Shown: positions 24,415 through 45,841, numbered from the stretch's first letter. The stretch: DNA of 64,000 bases from Eriocheir sinensis (GCF_024679095.1 NC_066518.1:2462691-2526690), one strand, 5' to 3'. Numbers and translations: made by a program. Notes: generated from the letters alone by a model not told the origin.

Positions 24415-24709
24415 CATCAGGAGGTACTTAGTGTGTGTGTGGCGGAGAGTGTGACTGTGGACTGTGCAGCGGGTGAGTGTGTCGCCTGCACCATTAATAC
24501 ACAAGCAGAACGAAAGGAGAGACAGTGCAGCGTGAGGAGGTAGGAGCGAGAGGAAAGGTGTGAGGGGAGAGAAGTGTGTGGAGAACCCAGTGAGGTCCGC
24601 CGGCTGCCTCCTACTCCACTTGGCTCCTCACTCAACACTAACGTAAAGAAGACCAACAAGACCGGCAGGACCAACAACAGCTGCCACCCGAGACCGCTGA
24701 GCGTTTCTG
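24415..24709 (+). other. Candidate non-coding first exon (5' UTR) with splice donor
   Basis: The + strand has no ATG from 24103 to 24749, about 647 nt where around ten are expected by chance. The last 300 nt are GC-richer and end in TTTCTG followed by GTGAGTAAAT (intron from 24710), a near-consensus donor. A TATA-like box sits at 24382. This combination is typical of a first, non-coding exon whose intron carries the repeats downstream. The next exon is not visible in the window. A second GTGAGT at 24473 could be an alternative donor. The opposite strand has a 104-codon frame (24731-24417) beginning with a hydrophobic, signal-anchor-like stretch, so a - strand reading is a competing explanation. 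Confidence 0.35.
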
Positions 24710-24771
24710 GTGAGTAAATAAAGTTTGTCATTTATCTTTCGCAGCCTAAATGTTGTTATCTTCTTTTGCTT

Positions 24772-24999
<228 letters not shown>

Positions 25000-25087
25000 G
25001 CATGTGATACGTATAAGCTTTAATAAAGAAATTGTCATATTTTTCCTATTTGATGAAAAGATTATTATTAAAGGGAAATATTTTTGT

Positions 25088-25092
<5 letters not shown>

Positions 25093-25157
<65 letters not shown>

Positions 25158-25181
25158 TATATATATATATATATATATATA
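25093..25181. repeat. (AT)n microsatellite
   Basis: About 44 AT units with one GAT interruption at 25156. Confidence 0.98.
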
Positions 25182-25253
25182 CATTTCACCTTTATCTTCC
25201 TTGCTTGTATTGATGTCAAGGCGGATTAAACATACTTTATCCTCGATATTCTT

Positions 25254-26158
<905 letters not shown>

Positions 26159-26226
<68 letters not shown>
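26159..26226. repeat. (CA)n microsatellite
   Basis: About 33 perfect CA units. Confidence 0.98.
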
Positions 26227-26227
<1 letters not shown>

Positions 26228-26345
26228 CAAACACGCTAACGAGACGCACGGAGGGGTAAGAGGCTTAGCTCTGAACGTACTTCCATTTCGTTAAATTCTT
26301 TTAGTACCATTCGCTTCTCCTCTGTAGGTAAAAAGAAAACAATAG

Positions 26346-26347
<2 letters not shown>

Positions 26348-26439
<92 letters not shown>

Positions 26440-26447
26440 ATAGAAAA

Positions 26448-26496
<49 letters not shown>
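26348..26496. repeat. (CT)n-(AC)n compound array
   Basis: (CT)n at 26348-26436, a 13-bp linker, then (AC)n at 26450-26496. Confidence 0.97.
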
Positions 26497-27320
<824 letters not shown>

Positions 27321-28007
27321 TGAGACGATTTTTATATTATTTCAACCATATTTCTGTGCTTTCTGTATAAATACCTGTCTGCCTTGCTAGCTACACACCA
27401 TTCCATCGATACAGACATAGATCTATCTACATATCCAACTATTTTTAGAGTAAAAGACAAACAAAAAGATACACAAAAAAAAACTTTGAAAATGTTGGCG
27501 AAATGTTATTCCCATAAAGAAAACGTAAGAAGCAGTGTTCCCGCCGTCAACAACAACAACAAATAAAAAATAAAAGATGCTCCGGCAGGGGGAAAAATGT
27601 TTGTTATACTTTCCCCTTCCAGGCTCCCCACCCCCCACCCCACACTCGGGACAGTCCTCTCATTCCTTTTGCATTTTTCCTCTTTTTCTCCTCCCACGCT
27701 TTAGATGCATGGGCTCTCCCCTCTTATATATTGTTAATTAAGTATGTTGGGGGAAGGGAGAGGGGGTTATCCATTATTATTGCCTCATTTATTTTCGACA
27801 AACTCTTCCCGTTTTACAATCCTATCATACATGGAATACCTGTCTCTCCATCCTTATAACAGTTCAGTAGTGTTAACTGTGGTGTTTTCCTTTATAATTC
27901 ACCTATATCTCTCCTGTTCTAGTTTTCCTAGTGGCAATATCAAGGTCACTGACTTTGTTTTTGCCTACGAACCAATAATCCTCAACCCAACGATTACTCC
28001 ACCAGAC
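27321..28007. other. Unique sequence, no gene seen
   Basis: AT-rich with short TATC-like stretches. No domain recognised. Confidence 0.5.
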
Positions 28008-28310
28008 TGAATCGAGGCCTGCATAGTGAGTGAACGCCAACTCCGGCTACACGGGCATGTGACCCGCTTCCCAGAGGTCAACTCCGCTCACCGGGTTGTT
28101 TCTATAAATGACAATTTCCAATGGAAGATGTCAAGGGGACGCCCACATAGTTCATCGCTTGAGCAAGTAGATAGATACTGCCATCAGGTACTTGGGATGC
28201 GAAGGGACCTGCACTGAGGGTTCTTCGGAAGAGCCCGTGGGTTTGGCGTAGTTGGGTGGGCGAAGCGATGCGCCCCCATGGCGTATGCCCCTGTTGACTG
28301 ATTGATTGTT
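28008..28310 (+). pseudogene. 5'-truncated LINE (non-LTR retrotransposon) 3' end
   Basis: The + frame from 28011 encodes the C-terminal tail found after the reverse transcriptase domain in many animal non-LTR retrotransposons: RQLRLHGHVTRFPE, then SAHRVVS, RGRPHSS, a VDRYCHQVLGM helix and a final basic segment. The frame stops at 28217, but the homologous reading resumes in another phase (KSPWVWRSWVGEAMRP), showing a frameshift, and the usual end is reached near 28290. The copy closes with short TGAT repeats (TGACTGATTGATTG). No polymerase or endonuclease motifs are present, so it is dead. The clade is not assignable from this tail alone. Confidence 0.8.
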
Positions 28311-29150
28311 CCATTCTTCTACACACAAATGAGACTGTTCATTTACCCTCCATTTTCTGCTACATTCAACGTTCTTTGTCGTGGCTTCGTTATTATGCTG
28401 TCTCGCTAATATTTGTCTGAAGAAGGTGAAAGTTTATCAATCATAACAAGTTCGTAAAGCAGTGTCAGGTGACCACACACGACACCAAAGCGTCAGGTAA
28501 TTGTCGATAACACACTTTCAACAGGAAACTCTTTGCAGGTATCAACTGATCCACTAAGAGTAATCTCCTCACATTGCTTGTTGTAACTGAAAAGAGGTGA
28601 GTGCTTCTCTAAAACAGACAACAATATATGTTTTAAATATATGTGTTGTAAGATAATCTAGCCTTTACCAAAATGGATAGCGTTACTGGTTTCCATAAGT
28701 GGATAAATAAAACCTAAGCAGTGATGTATTTAATAAAACAAACAATGAAAAGTTGTAAAAGGAGGTCAGACAGATTTATGGGCGTGGAAGGCAGATGGTG
28801 AATAACTTTCTCAGGAGTTGCCATGTGTACGGTGACCGGCCTATTGTAGTCCCCATATACCCTATAAATTATATAAGCGGATATAGGATGCATAACAGCA
28901 AACAGGAGCAAATGCAAGCATGAAATACACTTCACACTGTCATCACTTTATCTAACCATCCAAAACCGGAAATCAATAAAGAAAAGAATCATCTTCATGT
29001 GTCTGAGCCCATTAATTCGCGTTGGAATATCCATAACAGCGGCAACTGACACCACCAGGATCCATTAAGCACTTAGAAGATCATGACAGTGAGATATGAC
29101 AATGCAATGCCTCAAGGTGAATTGCAACACGTGCACTTATCATTAGTTAA
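28311..29150. other. Unique AT-rich sequence, no gene seen
   Basis: No recognisable domain. A donor-like AGAGGTGAGTGC at about 28595 has no exon support. Confidence 0.5.

Positions 29151-29193
<43 letters not shown>
29151..29193. repeat. (AGT)n microsatellite
   Basis: About 14 perfect units, then imperfect ones. Confidence 0.97.
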
Positions 29194-29194
<1 letters not shown>

Positions 29195-29384
29195 AAAGTA
29201 GTAGTCGTAGTATCGCCGTCAGTAATTCTCTTTTTTAGTCACACTCTTCTTTTCACACTTTTATACCCGTGGGTTGGAATGATGGCACGGGACAGGTAGC
29301 CCGTAAGCGTGAAATATATATACCATTTTTTTTCTGTGTAGTCCATAATGTTTATTTTGGTTTAGCTTTCCTTAAAATAAATTA

Positions 29385-30170
<786 letters not shown>

Positions 30171-30540
30171 GCTCATTCTACACACACCACGTCCCGCGCC
30201 CTAATGCCTCTCCTCGGTGGGCTTTTCAATACGTGTGAAAGGACAAGTTGATTTGCAGTCTTCGCCTTCCGTCTGTTTCCCTCTGTTTCGGTTTTCTTAG
30301 GTAATAGTAAGACGCCGAAGTGACATAAGCAAACATATAGAAAGATTAATATAGGCAAATAGATACAAATATTGACAGAAAAAATGGAGGAAAAGATAGA
30401 TAAACATGTAGATATGAATACACACGAACAGATATAGATAAATGGATTGATATACTGACTGATTAATGGGACTGACATAAAGAACGTTAGATACTAGATT
30501 GGTTGATGAACAGAAAGATGGAAAGATGAATAAATGGAGG
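30171..30540. other. Unique AT-rich sequence with GATA-like words
   Basis: No gene recognised. Confidence 0.5.
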
Positions 30541-30842
30541 ATTTTTATTGTGCTGTCTATAGCGCCGGTAAACTGGCCTGAGGGGTATCTTGGGCGACCC
30601 CAGCCCGTTAGTGGAGCAGGCAAATTTATTTATAGTGGCTGCCGTGATGTATGACTCTTTCTTGGCTCATGCTGATCCCCGGTGCTCCTCTTGACCGAAG
30701 ACACTGAAGTTAGAGTTGATTGAAGATCTGGGCAGCATGTGGGTAATCTTCCGCCACTTGGCCATGGTTGGAAAAATCAGTGTTTTGGTGGGACTTGAAC
30801 CTAGATCCACGTGCACGCTAACCACTCCGCCACTACCTCCCC
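30541..30842 (-). mobile_element. tRNA-derived SINE, family 1, full-length copy
   Basis: On the - strand the element starts at about 30842 with GGAGGTAGTGGCGGAGTGGTTAGCG-like sequence, whose central TGGCGGAGTGG matches the Pol III A box, followed by B box GGTTCAAGTCCC. A body of about 200 bp follows and the tail GGCGCTATAGACAGCACA ends in an A/T-rich stretch near 30541. It aligns along its length with the host copy at 6304-6791 and partly with 47394-47505. The head resembles a class II (Ser/Leu-like) tRNA by its first bases. It abuts a (GATA)n array. Confidence 0.85.
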
Positions 30843-30868
30843 AAATAAGTAGGTAATAAATAGGTAGA

Positions 30869-30897
30869 CAGATAGATAGATAGATAGATAGATAGAT
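30869..30897. repeat. (GATA)n tetranucleotide
   Basis: About seven units just upstream of the SINE head. Confidence 0.93.
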
Positions 30898-33942
<3,045 letters not shown>

Positions 33943-34260
33943 ACAAATCATTCTCCCTACTACATCTTTTTCTCCCTTCCGTCGACTTTCTTCCTTCTTT
34001 TAATTACTCCCTTTGGTTCAAACACTGTTCTACCCATAAGCACAGATTCAGCCCTTCACTAAAACACTTCACTTATCACAACTTTCCTAAATGCACTTTC
34101 ACATACCTGGTAAAAACACCTGCAATGACTTAACAAGGTACAGAAAGGTCCTCTAGAAACTTGTCCCACGTGGATCATTTAAGTAGTTCTGTCAAACCTT
34201 CGATCAATTAAGTTAAAAAAAATGCCAATCCTGAACCAAGTGATCCCAAAAGTCTGAGTA

Positions 34261-34900
34261 GCGATAATGTGTGTTTTCGTCTTTCTTTTCCTTATTCCCT
34301 TTCATCTTCTTTCCTCTCCATCCCCTATACTGTAATTACCTACTTCCTTCTGTCTCTTACCCTTCGTCTTCCGTTCTTCGTTCTTAATTTTTTTACTATC
34401 CCTTTCCAGTCATATGCTTCCCTTCCCTTCCCTTTTCCTTCTCTTTCCAACCCTCTTTCTTCCGTTCTTCCCATCACTTTTCTTTTTTCCCTTTCTATAC
34501 CTCCGACAACATTGCCTTTCCTTCCCTTTCTCTCAGTACTCTTTGCCCTTCCGTTCATTTCTCTCCCTCCCCTTTCTCACAGTTGCTCATACTTTCCCAA
34601 CCTTTGTGAACCTTCCCTCTCCATCAATCGCCCCTATAACCCTGTTTACCGTGCCTCGCCTTTCATCTCCTCACTTTCATTCTCTCCCCTCTTGCCTTGC
34701 AGACTTAATTAATCTAAAGAACACGGTGCAGTAGGTCCTCATCCATTCTCTTTCCTTCCCTTTTCTCTCCTCTCCTCATCTCTCTACTCAACACACCCAT
34801 TCACCAAGTTTTTTGTACCTTTCCCTTCTTTCCCTTCTCGCTGCTTTACTGCACCTCACTTTCGTTCCCTCCCCTTCCTTGTATGGCCTCTGTTGCACCT
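34261..34900. repeat. Polypyrimidine tract
   Basis: C/T-rich + strand of CTTTCC, CCCTTCC and TCTCTCC words. No clear long period. Confidence 0.7.
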
Positions 34901-35380
34901 CGTCCCACTTGGCGGCCGAGGCACGAGGGACAGGTAAAGAGGTCGAGGGAGATGCATGAAGCAAATCCCGGCCTCGCAGAGTTGGTAACAAGCAAACTTT
35001 ACGGGCTGGAGGCTGAGTCATCAAGTGCCTACTCCTGGGTCTCCTCTTTTCCTCTTGTTTCTTTATTTTTACAAAAAATTGTCCTCTTTTTTTTTTTCAT
35101 CGCACTTTTAAAAGCGTGCTATTTTTTTCCTATTTTCCCTAGATATTACGTCGTGCCTTATATTTTACCTTATTTTTTTGTTTTTTCTACTCCCCTTTCT
35201 TTAATGGTTCTTTTCAACCAACTCCAGTTTTTCCTTCAATTTTACCTCCTCGCTCATCCAAGTAAGGCCTACCTTTTTACCTATGTAAGGCACCTGCGTG
35301 CCGGCTGGTGATCGTGCACGTAGAACGTATGAAGAACATCTGAAAGCATAAAAAATTTACTTTACAATACAGATATTGGT
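34901..35380. other. Unique sequence, no gene seen
   Basis: T-rich around 35080-35250. No domain. Confidence 0.5.
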
Positions 35381-35396
35381 ACACACACACACTCAA

Positions 35397-35478
<82 letters not shown>
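35381..35478. repeat. (AC)n microsatellite
   Basis: AC units with interruptions near 35393 and 35424, otherwise perfect. Confidence 0.97.
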
Positions 35479-35480
<2 letters not shown>

Positions 35481-35707
35481 ATAACAAGAAATAAGCAAGT
35501 ATGTGAACATATACCCACACTGATATTTATAGGTATACAACATAAATACGCATAAATAAACGTAAATAAACATCTAGAGAGGCATGGATGGATACAGCGT
35601 GAAGCACAGCTGGTGGCAAAAACAATAAATTGCTCAAGTGGAACAAAAATATAGGTTCGATAACTCTTCAAGGTGAAGATTCATGGCAGGGTGATCTGGG
35701 AAAGCTA

Positions 35708-36012
35708 TCCAGCCAGCCAGCCAGCCAGTCAACCTGATAGTAAGCAAGCCGGTCCACTAACCAGCAATCCACCGAGTCTACCAACCACCAGGTCAGCCAT
35801 CCACTCAATCAGCCAGCCAGCCACTCCTCTAACCAGCCAGCTATCCATCAACCAAGCTAGCACCAGCCGAGACGAACAGCAATATAAGCAATGAGTCAGT
35901 TGCATTGCCGCCTATACACCCACCAAGGCAGTCATCTATCCACCCAGTCAAGTCACCGAGCTCGCCAGCCACAGCAGTACAGTCAACCAGCCAGCCAGTC
36001 AGCCAGTCAACC
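35708..36012. repeat. Degenerate (CCAG/CCAN)n tetranucleotide region
   Basis: CCAGCCAG runs at about 35708-35727, 35812-35822 and 35984-36003 are joined by diverged CCA- and TCAA-type words. It is an old tetranucleotide expansion. Confidence 0.85.
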
Positions 36013-36179
36013 AATTAGTTTTAAATATTATGCTCCTGTGCCTTTCCTCCCGTGCGCTTGACCAAAATATTTTTATGCTTTTAATTATAAACTCTTCAAA
36101 TGCTTTCTCCTCCTCCTCCTCCTCTTCCTCCTAATTAACGAAACACTAAACAAATTTCCTTCACCTTCCTAAATTATTA

Positions 36180-36324
<145 letters not shown>

Positions 36325-36469
36325 TTTTTTTGTTCCCTCAACGCAAACAAGCACCCTGGAAACCCCTCATCCCCAGCGGTTCATACGGAAGGATGAGGAA
36401 AGCAAGAAGAAAAATGCGGGGAAAATAGAATGGACGTGGAGAGGAAAAAATTGGTGGTGAAGGGGAAGG

Positions 36470-36514
36470 CAGAGAGAGAAGAGAGAGAGAAGAGAGAGAG
36501 AGAGAAGGAATATA
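36470..36514. repeat. (GA)n imperfect array between two (TC)n arrays
   Basis: GAGAGAAGAGAGAG words. Complementary to the flanking TC arrays at 36183 and 36569. Confidence 0.95.
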
Positions 36515-36565
36515 TGGAGGTAATGACTGGTTAGAGAATAGATTTGGCTTTCTCCTCGTCCTCCT

Positions 36566-37019
<454 letters not shown>

Positions 37020-37165
37020 CTTTTTTTTTTTTACAGCAGAGGAAGCAGTTCAAGGGCAAAAAAAAAGAAAACTATTGAAAAAAAAAGCCCGCTACTCACT
37101 GCTCCTACAAAGAGTTAAGAGGAGTGGCCAATTAGGTTAATTTTGGGAGGAGAGGTGTCCTGATA
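37020..37165. repeat. Dispersed T-tract/A-tract repeat, copy B
   Basis: T run 37021-37032, ACAGCAGAGGAAGCAGTTC, an A-rich middle, GCCCGCTACTCACTGCTCC and GGAGTGGCC, matching copy A at 8374 in order and spacing. It extends further (GGAGAGGTGTCCTGATACC) than copy A. Confidence 0.85.
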
Positions 37166-37330
37166 CCATCTTCTTGCTGTGCTCCTTTCTGTTGTATGAG
37201 TATTTAGCTCATTCAGCCAAACTTCCTTATCCCATCACTAACCCCGACGTATTACATATTCTGATAAACACGTAAATGGGTCACTCTTTTCTTTCCTAAC
37301 TCGCTAATTGCTTCTCGTTACCTACTATGA

Positions 37331-37540
37331 ACACCTCCAACCACCACCAACACAACTATAATCGACATCAACACCACTACCACCATCACCAAGTCCTATT
37401 CTTCAATGCCATAACCACATCTACCAACACTACTTCATCTACGAATATGACCAACACTACCACCGTTACTACTACTACCACCTCCATCACCATCACCACT
37501 ACTACCACCACCACCGTCATCACCACCACATCACCGCCCT
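37331..37540. repeat. Degenerate (ACC/ACT)n trinucleotide region
   Basis: ACC, ATC and ACT triplets with interruptions. The forward frame is Thr/His/Asn-rich only because of this. Confidence 0.85.
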
Positions 37541-37649
37541 GGTCACTGAATCACTCACCATTCCTTATCCATCACCTCCTGAAGGACCCTCGATAACTCA
37601 TTCACGTATTCATGCATTCCGCTTCCTCCATCACCTTCAGTCACAAGTA

Positions 37650-38350
37650 TCTCTTCCTCCTCCTCCTCCTCCTCCTCCTCCTCTTCTTCCTCCGCATTCT
37701 CTTCTTCCTTTTTCTTCATCCACCTCCTCTTTCTATTTCTTCCTCCATTTTTATCTCATTTTTTCCTTTCCTTATATTTTTCCTACAAGTTTTCTCATTT
37801 GATTTTTTTCTTTTTCTTTGTCGTTTTTTCTCTTATTTTTCTTCCTCATGTTGTTGTTGTTTTTTCGTCCTTCTTGTGTTTCTTTTACATCATCACCTGC
37901 TAATCCTCCCTCTACTACCCTTTCTCCTGCCCTTTATCTCACCTTTTCTTTACTTATTTCTCCCTTAACGCCTCATTCCCATCTGTTTACATCAACTTCC
38001 TTTCCTCCCTTCCTTCCTTTCCTCTCCTTTGCCCACCCCTTTTATCGCCTTTCCTTGCCCCGTTTCATCATCAATCCTGTTACCCAACATTCTCATTCAC
38101 TATTCCCTGAGTTGAAATAAATAACTATTCTCTTCATCTTATGGTTGTACCTTCCAACAATCCTTCTGCCTTTCTAAGCGCAAGAAAATATCCTGCCTAC
38201 CTGTCATATAAACCTTTCTTCTCATCCATCACAACATTAAATATACTCCGTCTCTTTTTTCCCCTCGACACTTAGCCTGAAGAGTCATTTATCAACTTCA
38301 CCCTTTACCCCTTTCATTTTCTTTCATTTCAGGCTTATTTTCTTCCAACC
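37650..38350. repeat. Polypyrimidine tract with (CTC)n
   Basis: (CTC)n at 37655-37683 leads into T/C-rich sequence that fades after about 38100. Confidence 0.7.
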
Positions 38351-38400
38351 CAGCCTTTCACATGCTCTGAGCTACTTACACATGCAAACACATACACAAA

Positions 38401-38404
<4 letters not shown>

Positions 38405-38437
<33 letters not shown>

Positions 38438-38528
38438 CAATGGATTCAGAGCATAGGTAAGACCCGCTGTATTCTCACTAGTAAATCTTGCAAACGATAC
38501 CATATTGAACCCGCACGAGATGCCTTTC

Positions 38529-38591
<63 letters not shown>
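38405..38591. repeat. (CA)n and (TG)n pair in inverted orientation
   Basis: (CA)n at 38405-38436 and (TG)n at 38532-38591 are separated by 95 bp of unique sequence. The two can base-pair on one strand. Confidence 0.97.
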
Positions 38592-41763
<3,172 letters not shown>

Positions 41764-41772
41764 TCTCCTCTC

Positions 41773-41859
<87 letters not shown>
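41764..41859. repeat. (TC)n microsatellite with CTCCT edge
   Basis: TCTCC units at the 5' edge grade into perfect TC to 41859. Confidence 0.97.
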
Positions 41860-41860
<1 letters not shown>

Positions 41861-42002
41861 GCTCCCTCCCTCCCTATCAATCTATCTTTCAGTATATCAC
41901 TATCTATAAATTAAACAATCTGAGGGGTCTAGCAACAATGATTTATGCAAAATTTGAACACAGAGACAAAGATGACATATATTGATCAAATACCTAGCGT
42001 GC

Positions 42003-42006
<4 letters not shown>

Positions 42007-42048
<42 letters not shown>
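42007..42048. repeat. (AG)n microsatellite
   Basis: About 21 perfect units, complementary to the TC array at 41764. Confidence 0.97.
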
Positions 42049-42050
<2 letters not shown>

Positions 42051-43010
42051 AATCAGGCAAACATACAAAGAGACAGACAAACACAGTCGGATAAACAGAA
42101 AACCAAAATGAAAAAGATAAACAAATATTATTCAAATACAGCTTTCCGATTCCGACGCCAAGAATTGCTTATTATTGTATCCTCCGCAGCAACTAGTTCA
42201 CGAAGATCCAGGGAGGTCACTCAGGCTATCTTGGAAGACTCTAAGGATAAGTCGTATTCTTGAAAGATCCTCGTGTCAATGAAGGGAAGAGCGGACGAAG
42301 AAAATCCCTCTAACTTTAGAGATATGGAGAAATGGTTTCCTTTCTCTTTACAACAGAGAGGATGGAGGGTAAACCTCTCACAGAAACATGATGATAAGTG
42401 GAGGTTGTACATTAACGGATGTAATTTGTTTCTGAGGTCAATTATATCGAAAAACATCGTATAAAACATAAGGATTAAGAACAGACTTGCAGCGTCTGGA
42501 AAAAGATGTCACAAGGAAGGAAGCCAAGTCTGCGTCTGAAACTTACACAAGTGAGTCCGAAGGATGAGGCGCCTGTACGTGAAAGGGACAACTGTGGGTA
42601 TGATAGCGACATTTCTTGGGAAATTCTTACGACCAAGAAAAGGACAGATCTCCCCAATGTGTCGGAGAGACTCTTGTCGATGGAAACTTTGTGTCTCGAA
42701 ACGTGAACGGTGTGCATGATGTCGCGTTCCTCACACGAAAACCGACTTTCTGGATGGGCGAGAAATTTCCTTCCGCCGGGGAGTGGGTCCCTCAACAGGT
42801 GTGAGACTAGGGCCTTAAGAGAGCCAAAAACTAAATGGTTAGAAACTTTTGAGTTATGGTAAGTAGACTGCGTCCAATAGAAGGGCAATGACTGAAGACG
42901 AACTTGAGAAATTAGTGATCTAAGTAAGATTGAAGTTTGCAATCTTTTATCGCTTTTCGAAGACCCCTCCCAACACAGGGGGAGCACTTCCATACAGCCT
43001 AAAGAAAAGT
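42049..43010. other. Repeat-free island with overlapping open frames (unrecognised)
   Basis: About 950 bp free of simple repeats. The - strand has a 172-codon frame (42993-42475) and an 82-codon frame in another phase (42469-42221). The + strand has 62-66-codon frames. The 172-codon peptide is Ser/Leu/Arg-rich with no motif I know. It could be an old transposon body, but there are no terminal repeats or catalytic motifs to support this. Confidence 0.3.
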
Positions 43011-44938
43011 AGGAGCGTGAAAATCATTACTTGGTTCAGAATAACGCGCAAGAAAGCACAACAGTTGAAGTGAGACATTCATTAGCTTACTTGTGCCTAG
43101 AGACTTCCTTTTTTCTGTGAATGTTGAGAACAGTCCCTTAAAAAGCTTTGGCCTGTGTAGGTTCTGAATAAAGAGAGGGGAAGATAAAGGAGTAAATACA
43201 AATATAAACAAAAGAAACGAAGGATGAAAGGAAGCAAGAGAGGAAGGAAAGAAGAAAAGACGAATGGAGACGTCAGATTATGTTGAAAGATTGAAGGAAA
43301 GAGGTAAAAAAAAACAGAATGCATACAAAATCAATACTATCGCAACTGATCCACGTAATTTACACAATAAAACACATAATTATTCTTTTTTCTTGTAAAG
43401 CGACCCTAAATAAAATTCTTTTCCGGGGCATTTTATCTCCTCAACTTAACCTCTTCCTCGTCTCTGAAACCTTATTGACATCATTCTCGCTGCAATGGAA
43501 ACTCTCGAGGTGTTGTGTTTGTCAATGTGTTGTCAATAACAGCGACCGATGTCTGCTTCCCGCCTCACTTCAATTATCGGATTACACGGAGTTACACAGC
43601 TGTTTAATAGATGTCGAAAACAGGCATAGTATTCCCAATGATTTCCTGCACTCCTGCCAGAAATTGTGTATTAGTTGATTATGCTTGAAACTATTTATGG
43701 AAGGTATTTCGTAAACTACTAAACAAGCATGGCTTTTTCTCTAGCTATTTGTGTCTTCTATTAATACCAGAACTACAGTACGCGTTCATATTGCGATTCA
43801 ATTAGATAATGCTCTTATAAAAATTTATTTCCTAGAAACCCTTAACACTCAGCTCACTCCTGTGCTAAACAACTATATTTCTAGTTTATAATTCCAATCA
43901 TTATTTGTGTATCATAACCTCCATTTAAAAACAACTACTGATGAAAACACCAATGTTAAAAAAAATGTGTACATATTTACTTTTACCATGAGGAGTTGAT
44001 CAACGATAAAAAATAATAACTATTTTTGCATTTACAATAATTTCTTGAACCATTTCCACATTCGTGTTCGCGCCCCGGCGCCAATACTTAACCGGCAGCG
44101 GAAGGGAAAGTCTCTGCTCCCGAGATAAACTGCATATGCTCTGCCCCTGAACATTCACGTTAGATTTCCTTTGGGAGTCAAGGCGATTCGAGGCTAAGAC
44201 TCAACAACGCCACTACAAGGAGAAAATCTTTCCCTTTTATTTTCAACGCTGTAAAACAAAATGCATCCTCTATTATTTCACACGTGAGCGAGAGGGCAAA
44301 GTGAAAGCAGCAGCAAGAAAAGAGAAAGTTCCCTCTCGCCGCTCATGAAGCAGGAGCAAGAAGCCGTGACGGAGGAGGTGCTGCGCTCGCAAAGGAGTGA
44401 GCGAGGGGAGGAAGGAAGCGTAGTCTTTGAGAGCGAGTTATGGAGTGAATGGGTGTAGAGTGATGGTAAGTGTGGGGGGGGATGACGCAGCAGAGAGCAA
44501 GAGGATAGGATGCGTTGTGGGAGTGAGGAAAAGAGGGAATCGGCGGTGTGGTGGCGGGAGGGAGTGGCGATCGATGGAGTAACAGAATCAATGGGGAGTC
44601 AGTATGGAAGGAAGAAGGCTTCGTGCTGAGGAGTAGAGTGGCAGGTGAACGTATGGTAACAAGTGCAGGTTAGGTGAGGAGGTGGAAAAAGGAATGAAGA
44701 TAGGAATTGTTCTTAAGGTGATGGAAGAAATGGTAGAAGAGTAAAAGAAGTTGTACAGGAGCTACGAGAATAAGCAAAGGTGAAATGTGGGAGTGGTGGT
44801 GGTGGTGATGGTTGTAGTGATGAACATGATGGCAAAGAGTATTGAAGAAAACAGTGGAATGATGTTGAGAAGTAAAGACGATGATATTTGAGTACTAGAG
44901 ATATGGTGATAAAAAGTAAAGGTGTGTTTGGATAAGTG
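43011..44938. other. Unique sequence, no gene seen
   Basis: AT-rich to about 44040, more GC and G-rich at 44300-44600. No recognisable domain. Confidence 0.5.
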
Positions 44939-45060
44939 GACAGACAGACAGAGATAGACACAGACAAACAGACGGACACAGACAGACAAAAAACAGGCAA
45001 AGATACAGACAGATAGACACAGACAGACATACAGACAGACAGACAGACGGAGAGAGAGAA
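44939..45060. repeat. Degenerate (ACAG)n tetranucleotide
   Basis: ACAG, ATAG and ACAA words. The perfect core is near 45026-45048. Confidence 0.9.
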
Positions 45061-45445
45061 TGAAAACAGAAATAATACGAGCAGTGAGAGTGGTGGAGAA
45101 AAGTGGAAATTATGGAGCAGTCAAGTGGGGAAGTGGTGGCGAGATGGAGTTGTGGCAGCCAACTTTGTGTGGAGGAAGTGATGGACAGAGGCAAGAGTGG
45201 ACGTAGTGGAGGAGTCAACGGTGCGCGCGAAAAAATTACCATTCCACAAATAATGAAAAAAGAGCATATGAAACCAACTCAATTAGGCTTGTTTCTGCCG
45301 ACTAATTAATCATTACAATAATTGGCACCCTAATAGCGGGAGTCAAAAATATTAAAAATGCATCATCTCGACTAGGTGCTTACCATATTAAAGATGATAA
45401 CGATGGAAACGATGATGATAATAGCAAACATATATAATAAAAAAC
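45061..45445. other. Unique sequence, no gene seen
   Basis: Nothing recognisable. Confidence 0.5.
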
Positions 45446-45546
<101 letters not shown>

Positions 45547-45745
45547 CAAGAACAACGACAACATCAGTAACAACAAAGCAGCTAAGTCTGTCCAAATATG
45601 TGAGAAAATAAAAAGCTGTAAAAATATCTAAGTTCTCCTGATCCGCTTAGTCGAGTGCACGAACACTGTATATAAAAACCTGATAAACAATGATAGACAG
45701 ACAAAGGTGCCAACAAAGACATCAACGTGAGGATGAACCACAGAA

Positions 45746-45746
<1 letters not shown>

Positions 45747-45841
<95 letters not shown>
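45747..45841. repeat. (TA)n microsatellite
   Basis: About 47 perfect units. Confidence 0.98.

Noticed and set aside
24417..24731. 104-codon - strand frame starting with a hydrophobic anchor-like stretch
   Set aside because: No homology recognised, and the + strand evidence (ATG absence, donor, TATA-like box) is stronger. Kept only as a competing explanation.
30541..30842. tRNA gene call from A and B boxes
   Set aside because: The head does not close an acceptor stem and is fused to a repeated body, so it is a SINE. The same applies at 6304 and 18061.
42475..42993. Endogenous viral gene (decapod genomes can carry nimavirus-like insertions)
   Set aside because: No viral motif or gene neighbourhood is visible; open-frame length alone is not evidence.
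44655..44680. Telomere-like GGTTAGG word
   Set aside because: Single occurrence, not a tandem TTAGG array.
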